The notes beneath the pieces are model-generated. The model saw only the letters and a program-made list of their open reading frames with translations. It made no database searches and was not told the origin of the DNA. A stretch of 64,000 nt of DNA. It comes from Bacillota bacterium. Lineage in GTDB: Bacteria > Bacillota > Clostridia > Acetivibrionales > DSM-2933. Shown piece by piece: positions 8,663 to 18,787 of this stretch. Within the stretch, counting starts at the first letter, position 1. The number at the start of each line of letters is the position of its first letter. The translations under genes were made by a program, and so were the position numbers. The stretch covers positions 7,807-71,806 of the forward strand of contig JAEYYB010000106.1 of assembly GCA_023430975.1 (NCBI GenBank), in the 5' to 3' direction.

Positions 8663-9898
8663 TTATTTCTCCATACCTTTGTCTCTATTTCTTAAATATA
8701 ATTCTTTCTTTGCACGTTTTGAGAGCTCTGTACTTTCAGATTTTTGTCTATCATTATAATCCAGATTTAAATCATCAATATTCTGCTCTATCATTATTAA
8801 AATCTCACAAATCATTTGCTGTGTCTTGTAAGATTTGTACTCCTTGGAGTATTCTAGTTTTAAAAGTTCAAACTCCTTATTTACCAGTGTTTTAATTACA
8901 GCAATTAAACGGTTTGCAATTAACTTGTCCATCTCTTTTATTGCTTTATCTTTATGCCTTGCCACACTCTCTGGGTCTGTATCATATAACATAGCCATTT
9001 TTGACTTTGTATCTGCATACTCATCAATCAGCTGTTTCAAGTGTGGGATTCCTTGCTTTAAGTCTTCTACAAGTCTATCCACTTGTTCTTTTGCTTCTTC
9101 TGGTAGCAGTTGATAATAAAGCCTCCCCTTTTTCGGCAAAATATCTTTGAGTTGAAATATCCGAATTGATATAGGTGATAAATCAATCCCTTTCAAAATA
9201 CTGTCAATTGGGATATCTTTCAACTCCTCATCATCAATCTTTCCAGCCAATTCCTTTAATTTCTTATACTCTTTTGGATAAATAGTCTTCATATAATCAT
9301 CAAAATCTTTTACCAAATCATCAGTAACTTCCTTCAGCTCTGATTTATGCTTCTCCTTAACCCTGCAATAATCAGCTATTTTTTCAGCAAAGGTCTCTTT
9401 TATCAATTCAATCCTTATACTGTCAGCTACTTTTGGACTAACAAAATTTTTCATTGTCTTTTGATTTTTATCCCAGAATACAATATGAATATGAGGGTGG
9501 CTAGGTTCATTATGGTGAGCACATGCCCAAGAAAGATTTCTCCGGCTTATTCCATTTTTACTTGCTAAAATATGAATATGTTTTTCAATGTAATTTTCCC
9601 ATGCTCTATGATCTTTTAATCCAAGTTCTGCGGCAGTTTCGGGATTGAATGAGATAACACTTCTAAAAATATTTACTTTCTTATAAGACAGTTCTCGTAC
9701 CTCTTTTGCTACCTCCTGCCAGGTTTTAAATTCAGTTAAATTTCCCGGTTGAAGTTTACCAAATAATCCGTGGCTCATTCCTTCATTTTTTGATGCACCG
9801 GGTCTTGTTGCAATATACCTTATATGAGCATAATTACATTTTGGAGTTTTACTGAAATTAGGAGGCTTGAACCTCTGCTTATACATCAAAATCGACAT
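8663..9898 (-). CDS. MobP-type relaxase, 411 aa
   Basis: Relaxases nick the transfer origin and stay bound to the 5' DNA end through a Tyr. The metal-binding motif reads HHNEPSHPHIHIVFWD (about residues 125-140), the H-x-H-x-H arrangement of MOBP enzymes. The N-terminal segment NYAHIRYIATRPG carries candidate Tyr residues. The C-terminal 200 residues are a charged, helical extension. The ATG at 9,898 follows GGGGGAGATG and overlaps the end of the RHH gene by 20 bases, so the two are translationally coupled, as usual for a relaxase and its accessory protein. It resembles MobP3-type relaxases; the subfamily assignment is from memory. Confidence 0.85.
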   Translation of the reverse strand: MSILMYKQRFKPPNFSKTPKCNYAHIRYIATRPGASKNEGMSHGLFGKLQPGNLTEFKTWQEVAKEVRELSYKKVNIFRSVISFNPETAAELGLKDHRAWENYIEKHIHILASKNGISRRNLSWACAHHNEPSHPHIHIVFWDKNQKTMKNFVSPKVADSIRIELIKETFAEKIADYCRVKEKHKSELKEVTDDLVKDFDDYMKTIYPKEYKKLKELAGKIDDEELKDIPIDSILKGIDLSPISIRIFQLKDILPKKGRLYYQLLPEEAKEQVDRLVEDLKQGIPHLKQLIDEYADTKSKMAMLYDTDPESVARHKDKAIKEMDKLIANRLIAVIKTLVNKEFELLKLEYSKEYKSYKTQQMICEILIMIEQNIDDLNLDYNDRQKSESTELSKRAKKELYLRNRDKGMEK

Positions 9899-10376
9899 AA
9901 GAAGCATCTCCCCCTTTTATCTCTGCAACAGCTTTTTTAACTTCTTCATCATCCATAAATTTTGAAATAGCATCTCCGCTTTTCATATTTGCATAGGATA
10001 GTGCCCTTTTTCTTGCAGCCTTTTCTATCTTCTCAAATGATGAGTACCTGTCCTTATCAATCAAATCCGATATAATAGTAATATTGGCATAATAAGCTGC
10101 TGCCGATACGATTGTAAGTCTGTTAATCATGCCTGCTAACCGGTTTGCCAATGATTTTACTGAAGCTTCAATTTCTTGATGAATGATGTCAGTTATCATA
10201 TCTATATTTTCTTCATATCCATTTACTGCTAAGCCTTTTTCAATAAACTCTCTGATTATTTCAGAAACATAAACATTCTTTTTTATTGCCAGTTTATCAA
10301 TCTGCTCCAAAGTTTCAGTTGGAAAAACCACTGACCTTTTTTGAGTCTTGGGGCTGGTGTCAGTCTTCTCTTTCAC
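9879..10376 (-). CDS. Ribbon-helix-helix mobilization accessory protein (MobC-like), 165 aa
   Basis: The product starts at a GTG at 10,376 behind GGAGGAA. Near the N-terminus, RSVVFPTETLEQIDKLA followed by YVSEIIREFIEKGL is the strand-helix-helix pattern of RHH/CopG proteins. The rest is helical. Its stop overlaps the relaxase start by 20 bases. In MOBP systems an RHH protein binds the transfer origin and helps the relaxase, and that is the likely role here. The frame extends upstream of the GTG without another good ribosome-binding site. Confidence 0.8.
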   Translation of the reverse strand: MKEKTDTSPKTQKRSVVFPTETLEQIDKLAIKKNVYVSEIIREFIEKGLAVNGYEENIDMITDIIHQEIEASVKSLANRLAGMINRLTIVSAAAYYANITIISDLIDKDRYSSFEKIEKAARKRALSYANMKSGDAISKFMDDEEVKKAVAEIKGGDASYVDFDV

Positions 10377-10517
10377 AAAATTCCTCCTTTCAACTTTCAA
10401 TTCGGGCAAAACAAAAGAAGCCAAATTATGGCTCCAAGTTATATGGATAATGCACAGTTCACAACTCGTCAGGACTAGTCGGTTATAAACATTAGATGAA
10501 ATTAAATGTAGGATCAA

Positions 10518-12596
10518 TTATTGTGAAAGATTTTGTTCATATGCTTTTTTGAAAATATCATTATACAGAAAAATATTTTCAGGATTCCCAATGAGCTGAT
10601 AAAAGAAAGACTCAGGAAAATAATCATTCATATCCAATATATCACCAAATTTTCCTTCCATACCTTCTTCTGCTAACATTTGTTTCACAATATTAATTGT
10701 GTCTGAGTAAATATGCGTAGTTCGCAATCTACTAACACATCTTTCCAATTGGAATTCAATTATTCTAGCCTTTCCTCGACTATTTTTAGTATGCATCCAC
10801 TGCTCAAAACTTTTAGACGCTGACATAAGTTCATGTATAGCGTTTGATGCAACTATTCCAGACCAGGCATCGTCTAGTGTTTTGTATTGTGTACTTCCGT
10901 GTTGTGCTTCAAGAATATAGGTAAACAATCTCGTCATTAGAATTAGATTTTTCTTGGCGTTCACAGGGATAAACGTTCCCAAAACAGTAATAGCTCCATT
11001 ACGAACAAACATATCCGCAATGTTAACCCCTCCCATTCCTCTCGGGCTGACATGACATGCACTTAATATTACTATGGGTGGTACAATTATATCTTCCGAG
11101 GCCATCCAAAACTCATTTCCAACCATTATCCCAGCCATATTTTTCTCTCTTTGATAACAGCCATGTGCTGAAATGTACAAAATATCTGCATCTAAATTCT
11201 CTGCAATAAATTTTCTGATACTATCAACACTATAAGTTTGCTTATATACGAACGATAGCCCTGAATATTCTTGTTCCATATTCATCAATGTGGTATGCAC
11301 TAATTCACACATGGGATATACATATTGATTTTCTTCATTATCTATGACACATTCAGCCATAGCCACCTTGCACTTTTTACCCAAATAAATCTGCTTACTC
11401 TTTAGTAATTCAATTTGCAGTTGTCTGGTCAAAGGTGTCAGAGGTCTATATGAAATTTTTTTATAACATTGCAGAGGAACTTCATCATCACGTAGAATTG
11501 CTAATCCGATCGGAAAGTCAGAAAAAACAGTAATATCTTTTGCCCTTTTTAACACTTCAATTTGTGAAGAGCTGAAGTAACTTCCAAGCAACTTTCCCAG
11601 TTCGGTTAGTGATTTCCAAATATATTTGTTATTTGTACCTTCTTTACAACGTTGTTCCAATTGGTCATATTTTAGGAAGAGCTGTTCGTCTGCACATTGT
11701 AATTCCATCACAACTCCACCACGTGCAATTGCCCTATGTACACCAAGAATTCTGATAACACGTCTTTCGTTTTCAGATAATACAGACGCATTTGGGCCAT
11801 ACTTTATTTGCAGCTTTGAAATACCTGGAAAAGTAATCACAACACTAATATTAAATTTACCTGTTTCTGCCATATACGTTTCATTATATAGATCATTTGC
11901 TTTCTCGTCCCAGGAAGTTATTCCCTTCCTTCCCATTGAAATCAAAGTATTCAGATGCGATACATTCTTCCATTGGATGTCAATACATTCCTTTTCTACA
12001 TCAGTGCTATTAAATATTTTTGACAGCAAGTCATTTGTTTTTCCATACTGTCTACTTAAAAAAAGCACGGGTAATGCTTTGAGTTTTTCCCCGTGGAGCC
12101 AAAAATGAGTGTTTATATCTTTGACCACATTAAAGTTATCTGTCTTACTATGCTGCCATAATTGATTCCAGTGCATTTTGACCAATTCTTCATTGAGTTC
12201 ATGTACATAATAGGTTCCCAACAATGGATTTCGTTTTTTGCACTTACATATAGTTTGTGTGTCACAATCATCTGTTAAAACAAATAGAGTAGGCACAGTA
12301 GTATCCATTCTATATGTAGAAATTTCAGAATCTGGTAACAGAATAATCAAATGTGGTGTATCATGGGAGGACGCAATGAAGTTTTCATCCAAATCATATA
12401 TATCAAACACATTTCTAGGTAAATGCATTATATATTCTATCGCATCCAATGTTCCATTCAGATCCTCATCGAACAGATGCATTGTACCGTTATTATCTTT
12501 CTTAACTGATTTTGGATCATCATACAACATTATAGGGCCATTAGAATTGTAGCTGTTGCTTTTGAAAACAACAAAATATATAAAGTAGTATTCCAT
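10518..12596 (-). CDS. CHAT-domain (caspase-like) protease, 692 aa, cargo gene
   Basis: CHAT proteins are clan CD cysteine proteases with a His-Cys dyad. Here the His is in YISAHGCY (residue about 478) and the Cys in VILSACHVSPRGMGGVNIAD (residue about 512), the standard spacing, followed by the FVRNGAITVLGTFIPV strand. The N-terminal 450 residues are unassigned and may recognise a partner or ligand; another 140 residues follow the protease domain. No membrane segment is seen. It lies 92 bp downstream of the SF2 helicase gene on the same strand, so the two probably form one operon. CHAT proteases often act as death or cleavage effectors in anti-phage systems; a helicase-triggered protease is inferred from the pairing. 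Confidence 0.8.
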   Translation of the reverse strand: MEYYFIYFVVFKSNSYNSNGPIMLYDDPKSVKKDNNGTMHLFDEDLNGTLDAIEYIMHLPRNVFDIYDLDENFIASSHDTPHLIILLPDSEISTYRMDTTVPTLFVLTDDCDTQTICKCKKRNPLLGTYYVHELNEELVKMHWNQLWQHSKTDNFNVVKDINTHFWLHGEKLKALPVLFLSRQYGKTNDLLSKIFNSTDVEKECIDIQWKNVSHLNTLISMGRKGITSWDEKANDLYNETYMAETGKFNISVVITFPGISKLQIKYGPNASVLSENERRVIRILGVHRAIARGGVVMELQCADEQLFLKYDQLEQRCKEGTNNKYIWKSLTELGKLLGSYFSSSQIEVLKRAKDITVFSDFPIGLAILRDDEVPLQCYKKISYRPLTPLTRQLQIELLKSKQIYLGKKCKVAMAECVIDNEENQYVYPMCELVHTTLMNMEQEYSGLSFVYKQTYSVDSIRKFIAENLDADILYISAHGCYQREKNMAGIMVGNEFWMASEDIIVPPIVILSACHVSPRGMGGVNIADMFVRNGAITVLGTFIPVNAKKNLILMTRLFTYILEAQHGSTQYKTLDDAWSGIVASNAIHELMSASKSFEQWMHTKNSRGKARIIEFQLERCVSRLRTTHIYSDTINIVKQMLAEEGMEGKFGDILDMNDYFPESFFYQLIGNPENIFLYNDIFKKAYEQNLSQ

Positions 12597-12688
12597 CTAC
12601 ACCTTTTCCTTTCAACTTCACCTAATTGCTAAAACATTCAATTACATGAACTGCCGATTATTAGCCTAATTGGAAGTTTATTTTTTTA

Positions 12689-15600
12689 CTACTTAGAATT
12701 TTTATTACCTATAACTTTCATGTTTATTGCTGCAAATTCTTTTATATAATTATCTGCTACCCCAAGTAGCGTAAGTTGATCATCAGTTGCAATATCAGGA
12801 GATAGTCCAGGTTGAACTATATATATTTCATATTCGACAGGATATTTTCTTTTTGTGATTTGAGAGAAGTAAACAAGCTTTTGAATATCGCCTTTTTCTA
12901 ACCTTGAACATGAATTCCCATTTTCAAATTTGGTTTCTCTTCTCATTAAATGCTCAAAAAATTCATTTCCATCTTTATGTTTCCAATGAATCGACTTTTG
13001 GGCTTGTCCACATACCTCATAAAGATTATCTATCCTTTTACTTACTACTCCCTTCTTAGCATATTTCAGATGATAAAGTTCTATCTTAATTTTCTTTTCT
13101 AACTCTTTGATTGTGACAACATCTGCTATTTCTCCTGAGTTATCATCATCATAAATGATATCATAGTCACCTTTCATCAATTCTTGAATGACATGGTACT
13201 GTATTGAATCTACAACTTTAGGTGATACACCTTGGGACTCTTTGCTTATATCTACTCCGTCCCAATTCCAGCATTGTATCAGTTGTTTTGGGTAGGGTAA
13301 AATCATTTGTTTTAACTCAACATATTCATTTCCATTCAAAGCTGCCCCGTCAGCAAACCAGATTGTCGGTTCATACCTTGTAAAAAAGTCTATAATATTC
13401 GACTCCTTAGAACCATAAATAACTTTCATGTTTCTATACGGGGATTGAATAATCCTAAACTCATAGTCCGGAACTCCGCTTTTCTCATGTAATAACATTT
13501 CAAATTTAATCTCCATATTAGTTTGAGAAATTAAAGAAAACTGTATAGTGCCCTCAGGGGAATCAATATTCATGTTTAAATCAATGTTATAGAAATCATG
13601 GGCTACTTCATCAAAAGCGAATTTAATTTTAGTCTCTTGTTCCATATATAATTGCTCATTCCAGTCAATCCAAACTGCTTGTTTTTTTGGTATATTTGAA
13701 ATAAGTTTTGGAATTAAGGTTTCCCTTAATAGCAAATTAGGATCAATATTTGGATTGCCTATTTTACTGGATATTTTTTTACACCAATTTGTAAATTGTT
13801 TCAAATCACCATTAAGTCTAGTCCAAATCCTTCCTTTGTATGAACATCCAAGAGAAATTTTATTTCCATTTTCATACCCGATTCCATAGACAAAAGCCTT
13901 TTGTGCTCTTTGCTTTTCTGCTAAGCTTAAGGCTTCTTCAACATCAGTCCCAACGCTCATTCTGAACCTAATGTTCTTACCTAAAAACTCCTTAAGTCCA
14001 ACGTTTTGGAGCTTAACGCGGTTAATATTATGAAATGCCTTAAAAACATCTAATTTATCAACTATTTCGGCTCTGTCACCAATTATTGCACGAGCTAAAT
14101 CAGAATAAAGAGAACTTTTATCACTTCCATGAATAAAAAGCAGATTATTATCAGTGTCCAAGTATGCAACTATAAGATTCCACTCTATATTTTGAATATC
14201 TTTAAAATTTCCCCACTCTATATTTCTTTTAATTGCTGTCACGATTATAAGTACATTTTCTTTTGAGTTAACATCATATATTAATTTATCATCATTCGAT
14301 AAATGTATACCCTTTTTAAAATCATGTGGATTCCACCTTTTATCTTTATTTCTATAAATTACAGTGCTCAATGCTGGTCTTATATTTTGTAATGAAATTT
14401 TCCTGCCCTCAAAACTATTAAACCCACTGAGGAAATCTTCAAATTCAATTTCTTGGTCTATTTGACTTGTGCTTAACTGAGGTAAGAGTAAATTCCAATC
14501 AGCATCTTGGGCATATAATTCTTCTAATTCTTCTTTTGCATCAATATCTGCTAAATTTGTAACAAAAGTAGCTTCTCCTAATTCTTCATCGTGTTTTGTT
14601 CTAGTAAATCGACCCGCAAGTTGAAGCGTTATAGGTAAGCTTTTTTTAATATCATGAAAGGCTGCTACTTTAAGCTCCGGCAAATCAAATCCTTCACCTA
14701 ACATATCAACACAAACAATGATTTTAGCCTCTTTATTTAAGATTTTATCTTTTATGCTTTTTCTTTCTGTAGCATTAATGCCACTACCACTGTAAATTTT
14801 TACAGGATTATATTCGCTAAATTTCTGATAATAAGCAAAGACCTCATCAGCTCTTTGTTTATCTTTACATCTAGCCATAAGAATATGATTATAGCCTTGC
14901 CCAATATCTCTTTTTAAAATTGCTACAGCTTCGTCAGCAATTCTTTCATCGGCTTTATCAGGGGAATATTCCCATATAGGATTAAAGTTTATCTTTTTAA
15001 AATAGCCCTCTTCTTGGGCTTTCTTCAAAGGATAATTAAAAATTATTTTTCCGTCTAATCTTTGGCCATCATTTCTGAATGGAGTAGCAGTAAATTGAAT
15101 CACCTTACGTGGCACAAAGAATTGTAAAAACCCATTCCAAGAATTTGCCTTTACATGATGAGCCTCGTCAATGAAATAATGAGAACATTTTTTTGATATT
15201 TCTTTTTGGATTTCAGGATCACTTCCGGTTACAATACTCATCGTCGTAATAATTACATTACATTGTTCTATAAACTCTAATAATTCACTTTTATCAGAAA
15301 ATCTTTCACAAATAACACCAACAATTGGATATTGAACCTTATTTGATATCACTCCAAATTCTTCAAGTACACCTAAGCTTAAGAATTTCTTTGATAATTG
15401 CTCTCTTAATGAATCTGTAGGCACCGTAACCAACAACTTTTCACACTTATTAGCTATTAATAATGACATCATTGTCTCAGTTTTCCCTGTCCCAGTAGGC
15501 ATAACTACTGTACCTATGTCATCTGCAATCTTCCAATGAGCCAATACAGAATATATTGCTCCTACCTGTGGTATTCTTAATCCAGGCTGACAACTTAAAG

Positions 15601-15949
15601 AGTTTTCTTCTTTGAAATAAAAACAATTATCCCATGTTTCTAAAACTTTATCTGGATTAAATTCATTATTGAGTTTTGGATGCTTAATCCATTTTATTTT
15701 CAGTTCACCATTTAATAGTCTTTCAATCGTTGGTACTTTATCACTTTGAAGAACATACCTATTGTTATCGTTTATGTTCCAGCCTTTCTTATATACAAAT
15801 ATTTGATTATTTCTGTCATCAATTAAAACCAAAATATTACCTATGTAAGAATGAGATTGAATAAAAATTTCTCTGCAAATTAGCTGTTTAATACTACTGC
15901 TTTCAAATCTTTTTTCTACTATAAATGGTGGTAATTTAGTCAGATTCAT
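12689..15949 (-). CDS. SF2 DEAH helicase with possible PD-(D/E)xK-like C-terminal domain, 1,086 aa
   Basis: The Walker A motif MPTGTGKT lies at about residue 152, the FIDEAHH motif II at about 261, FTATPFR motif III at about 280, and QLAGRFTRTKHD motif VI at about 440. This is a complete SF2 (Res-type) helicase core behind a 130-residue N-terminal domain. Near residues 935-960, GEIADVV followed by KIKIELYHLKY resembles the D...ExK core of a restriction-like nuclease, but Leu-Lys-Tyr follows and the assignment is tentative. The ATG follows GGGAGGA. The gene comes first in a two-gene operon with the CHAT protease, between the Toprim gene and the RHH gene of the element, a position suited to cargo. 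Confidence 0.8.
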   Translation of the reverse strand: MNLTKLPPFIVEKRFESSSIKQLICREIFIQSHSYIGNILVLIDDRNNQIFVYKKGWNINDNNRYVLQSDKVPTIERLLNGELKIKWIKHPKLNNEFNPDKVLETWDNCFYFKEENSLSCQPGLRIPQVGAIYSVLAHWKIADDIGTVVMPTGTGKTETMMSLLIANKCEKLLVTVPTDSLREQLSKKFLSLGVLEEFGVISNKVQYPIVGVICERFSDKSELLEFIEQCNVIITTMSIVTGSDPEIQKEISKKCSHYFIDEAHHVKANSWNGFLQFFVPRKVIQFTATPFRNDGQRLDGKIIFNYPLKKAQEEGYFKKINFNPIWEYSPDKADERIADEAVAILKRDIGQGYNHILMARCKDKQRADEVFAYYQKFSEYNPVKIYSGSGINATERKSIKDKILNKEAKIIVCVDMLGEGFDLPELKVAAFHDIKKSLPITLQLAGRFTRTKHDEELGEATFVTNLADIDAKEELEELYAQDADWNLLLPQLSTSQIDQEIEFEDFLSGFNSFEGRKISLQNIRPALSTVIYRNKDKRWNPHDFKKGIHLSNDDKLIYDVNSKENVLIIVTAIKRNIEWGNFKDIQNIEWNLIVAYLDTDNNLLFIHGSDKSSLYSDLARAIIGDRAEIVDKLDVFKAFHNINRVKLQNVGLKEFLGKNIRFRMSVGTDVEEALSLAEKQRAQKAFVYGIGYENGNKISLGCSYKGRIWTRLNGDLKQFTNWCKKISSKIGNPNIDPNLLLRETLIPKLISNIPKKQAVWIDWNEQLYMEQETKIKFAFDEVAHDFYNIDLNMNIDSPEGTIQFSLISQTNMEIKFEMLLHEKSGVPDYEFRIIQSPYRNMKVIYGSKESNIIDFFTRYEPTIWFADGAALNGNEYVELKQMILPYPKQLIQCWNWDGVDISKESQGVSPKVVDSIQYHVIQELMKGDYDIIYDDDNSGEIADVVTIKELEKKIKIELYHLKYAKKGVVSKRIDNLYEVCGQAQKSIHWKHKDGNEFFEHLMRRETKFENGNSCSRLEKGDIQKLVYFSQITKRKYPVEYEIYIVQPGLSPDIATDDQLTLLGVADNYIKEFAAINMKVIGNKNSK

Positions 15950-16599
15950 ATTTGACTATCCTCCCTTTCACATAAAAACCAAAAAAGATTTTTTGTTCTC
16001 CAATCCATAAAAGCATTTTATTTGTACCTATATTTCAAGATATTGTTGCTTCTTGCTTTTATAAATCTTGTTGTGTTCAGAGAATTATCCCATTCTCAAC
16101 TTTCTATTAAGACATTAGTTTCAAATTGGATATTAATTTATTTTCTTTTAATATTTTATCATATTCGACTACAATTTCCCATCTATTTAAACAAAAAAAC
16201 ATTGAGTGTTAGCATACCCACACATATATAAATTAAAAAGGATATGTAATATACCCTAAACGGACATCTTGAATGAGTACGGTATAACATATTGAATTTG
16301 AAAGTTGAAAGTCTTCACTTTGTGCTAATCCATCATGTTTACATTGTTCATAGTTTCGATCTGTTCGTCTGTAAATTGGGCTTCTCAAAAGTCATTAAAT
16401 CATTATCTCATAGAATCACCCCTTTAGGTGATATAGAATTATTAAATAACCCGTTGCCGACACTGTCGGAAAGCTGTATCTCTGTGGAGTGAGAACCCCA
16501 CTATTCCTGCCTTACCTTAAAAGATAGAGGTCCACATGGCCTCTACCTTTCTGGTTCGGGTCTTCCTTAAGGAAGGTTTTCTACTAATGAGAAAAAAGT
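15950..16599. other. 650 bp non-coding gap between Toprim gene and helicase operon
   Basis: This AT-rich stretch has no convincing gene. It holds a perfect 14-base palindrome, CCGACACTGTCGG-like, near 16,456-16,470, and a hairpin with AAAGATAGAGG pairing to CCTCTACCTTT near 16,517-16,551. GTCTTCCTTAAGGAAGG follows near 16,559-16,575. On the minus strand these stem-loops lie just after the Toprim stop codon and could end that transcript. The promoter of the helicase-CHAT operon must lie in the 15,950-16,200 part. A transfer origin or an insertion junction is possible but not shown. Confidence 0.5.
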
Positions 16600-17652
16600 T
16601 CATGGTTCAAGTCCCTCCAGCGAATTTTCATCTACGGCATCTTTTTCAAATTCCACTCTTAGTTCATTTTCTCTGATAGCATCTAAGTCTGCTGGTGATT
16701 TGCCTTCTCTTATTCCAAGTAAATCCTGATTAAAATCCTTCAGGTGTGGCCTATGAATTGCAACATCATAACCCATTTCACTATATTTATCACACCATTT
16801 TCTCGCTGCTAACTGACCCCAATTTCTATAATTGTCATCTTTATCCTTTGCAAGATAATCATTATCCAGTGCGAATACTATTTTATTAATTTCAGGATGC
16901 CAGTTTAAATATTTTTCGAGAGCTCCGTCCCATGTACAACCAAGAGAAATCCTATGGTTATCCTTCCAATCTTTTTCATACATCCCCGCAAGTGTAGCAT
17001 GACTCATAGCATCAATAGGGCTTTCACATACAAACAGAAGATTCCCTTTTCCCTCTATAACAAAAGGGTAACTTTTATCAGAATTAACTGCATCCATTTT
17101 AAATGGTTTGCTACCATATGTACCTCGCATAGAACAGTATTTTGCATTTCCTGTCTCATCATATCCAACAAAAACACAGTTTCCATACTTTGCTTCCTGA
17201 TAAATTTTCTTCTCATTCATTAATGATGATACAATTTGAGGATCAATGCCTCTTATAGAAATCAAATACCAATAAACCCTTTTGAAGTTTTCTGCTTTAT
17301 TCGGAAGAAGTACCGCACCTTTCTCTTCTTTAACATAAGCTACACTCTCACAAGTATATCTCTCATAACGTTCTCCTAGCAGCATTGCTACAGCCTCCTG
17401 ATAAGATGCATTCCCATATTTCATCACAAAATCAATTGGACCACCTTTTTCGTCGGCAGTCCAATGATAAAAACGATTGCTATCTTTAAATATATATAAT
17501 CCTCCTGATTTTTTAGCATGCATTGCTTTACGCCCGCCTTTTTCAAGTTGAAAACCATATTGTCGAGCCAAGTCAAGTAGATTTACACTGTTAGCACGTT
17601 GGATTTCTTCATCAGAAAAATGGCGGTATGATTTTTTGGTTTTTGTGGTCAT
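16600..17652 (-). CDS. DUF3991/Toprim-domain protein, 350 aa
   Basis: The N-terminus (NLLDLARQYGFQLEKGG) and a GGPIDFVMK segment near residue 70 form the primase-like zinc-binding-type region (DUF3991). A Toprim core follows: LLFVCESPIDAMSH (near residue 215) supplies the Glu and KIVFALDNDYLAK (near 265) the Asp-x-Asp. Such proteins are common next to the methyltransferase-helicase of Firmicute conjugative elements and probably act in plasmid DNA processing. I start it at the ATG at 17,652; the in-frame ATG 15 bases upstream lies within the GGAGGTG ribosome-binding site. Confidence 0.8.
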   Translation of the reverse strand: MTTKTKKSYRHFSDEEIQRANSVNLLDLARQYGFQLEKGGRKAMHAKKSGGLYIFKDSNRFYHWTADEKGGPIDFVMKYGNASYQEAVAMLLGERYERYTCESVAYVKEEKGAVLLPNKAENFKRVYWYLISIRGIDPQIVSSLMNEKKIYQEAKYGNCVFVGYDETGNAKYCSMRGTYGSKPFKMDAVNSDKSYPFVIEGKGNLLFVCESPIDAMSHATLAGMYEKDWKDNHRISLGCTWDGALEKYLNWHPEINKIVFALDNDYLAKDKDDNYRNWGQLAARKWCDKYSEMGYDVAIHRPHLKDFNQDLLGIREGKSPADLDAIRENELRVEFEKDAVDENSLEGLEP

Positions 17653-17672
17653 TAAGTGCACCTCCATTTCTG

Positions 17673-18646
17673 CTATCTTTCAGCAATTGCCATTTCGCAT
17701 TTCACTTCCTCTGCCTGATACTCCCTTTCATTTCCTTGCCCACTTTCATCAACAATAACCGTATCCTGCTCCCTTAACTCTTTAAACTCCAATTTGGTGT
17801 TTATCTCTGCTTGGTGAGCTGAAAATTCATTCAGAGGCTCTTCAAATTCAAAAGACTTATCTACTTCTGCCTTTGCTTCTTCAAGCTGTACTTTTGCATC
17901 CTCCAATTTCCTAACAGTATCATCAAGTACACCATCAATTCTTTCTACAGCATTTTCTATTCTTGTTATACAACCAAGTTCAGAATTACCAAGGTCTACA
18001 CGATAAGCTAATGCCCCTTTGATCTGCACCTCCATCTGTTCAAAGCCTGTTCGAGCAAGTAAAATCTTAAAACCACGATATGTTCCAACTTCAATGGGAG
18101 TACCATTTATAGCAATATCATTAATCTTACTCATCATAAGAAGTCTTTCTCCTGCTTTTACCCTCTCATCAAATGATTTTCCATCAATATTCATGATGAA
18201 ATCTTGGGAAGCAGTTTTATCCCTCAAACCAATATCCTTTTTTAATGCTTCAATCTTTTGTTCACAATTGGCTATCAATGCGGGATATTTGCTTTCAACA
18301 TTACGCTTTAGAATTATCCTCTCATTGTTCCAATTGGCTTTTAAAAGCTTTAGCCTTGTAACTTCATTATCCACTTCCATTTTCTCAGCTAGCAAAGGAT
18401 TTGAGGTTGCAATAGCCTTTACCTCAGCTGCCGATAAGACGGTCTCATCCATATCCTCACAAGAACGTGAAATACTTTTCCCTGTCATTACCTGACTTAT
18501 ATATTTCAGTTTTTGCTCTTGAATCTGCCACAGGTAAGCATCAAAGGTACCTTTGGTAACATATCTAAAGATGTTAACTTCCGAATTTTCATTTCCCTGC
18601 CGTAGGATTCTGCCATCCCGCTGCTCAATATCACTTGGCCTCCATG
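17673..18646 (-). CDS. Methyltransferase-helicase, 3' exon (about 324 residues)
   Basis: This is the C-terminal exon of the giant element protein, downstream of the group II intron. It begins in mid-codon after the intron at 18,647. With the upstream exon ending ...HHLDC, it reads on as PWRPSDIEQRDGRILRQGN, which is helicase motif VI of SNF2-like enzymes. The frame without splicing begins with intron-derived residues (MMERRV...), so the native junction depends on splicing. A long coiled-coil-rich tail follows. Both exons together are 6,075 bases, or 2,024 codons plus stop. Confidence 0.85.
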
Positions 18647-18732
18647 ATACGGATAGGTAAGACTTTGATATAATCTCCGTCTTTTCCCCCCGTCCACACC
18701 GTGCATGCGAGTTTCCCCGCACACGGCGTTCC
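18647..18732 (-). ncRNA. Group II intron domains V and VI
   Basis: Domain V is at about 18,694-18,732: GCCGTGTGCGGGGAAACTCG closes on GCATGCACGGTG, a two-step stem with a GAAA tetraloop, the catalytic core of group II RNAs. Domain VI follows at 18,647-18,682, where ACGGAG pairs with TCCGT around an A-rich loop that should hold the branch-point A. Positions were judged by eye. Confidence 0.8.
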
Positions 18733-18787
18733 ATCATTATGAAAGAATTGTTAGATTGATAAGAGCTTCAAAGCTTTAGAAACTATT

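Noticed and set aside
15950..16599. Transfer origin
   Set aside because: Palindromes are present but no nick-site consensus can be shown, and the relaxase gene is 6 kb away. It is recorded only as a non-coding gap.
16595..16625. A tRNA T-arm-like sequence (GGTTCAAGTCC)
   Set aside because: The stem does not pair and the bases are the 3' end of the Toprim coding sequence; no acceptor or anticodon arm is present.
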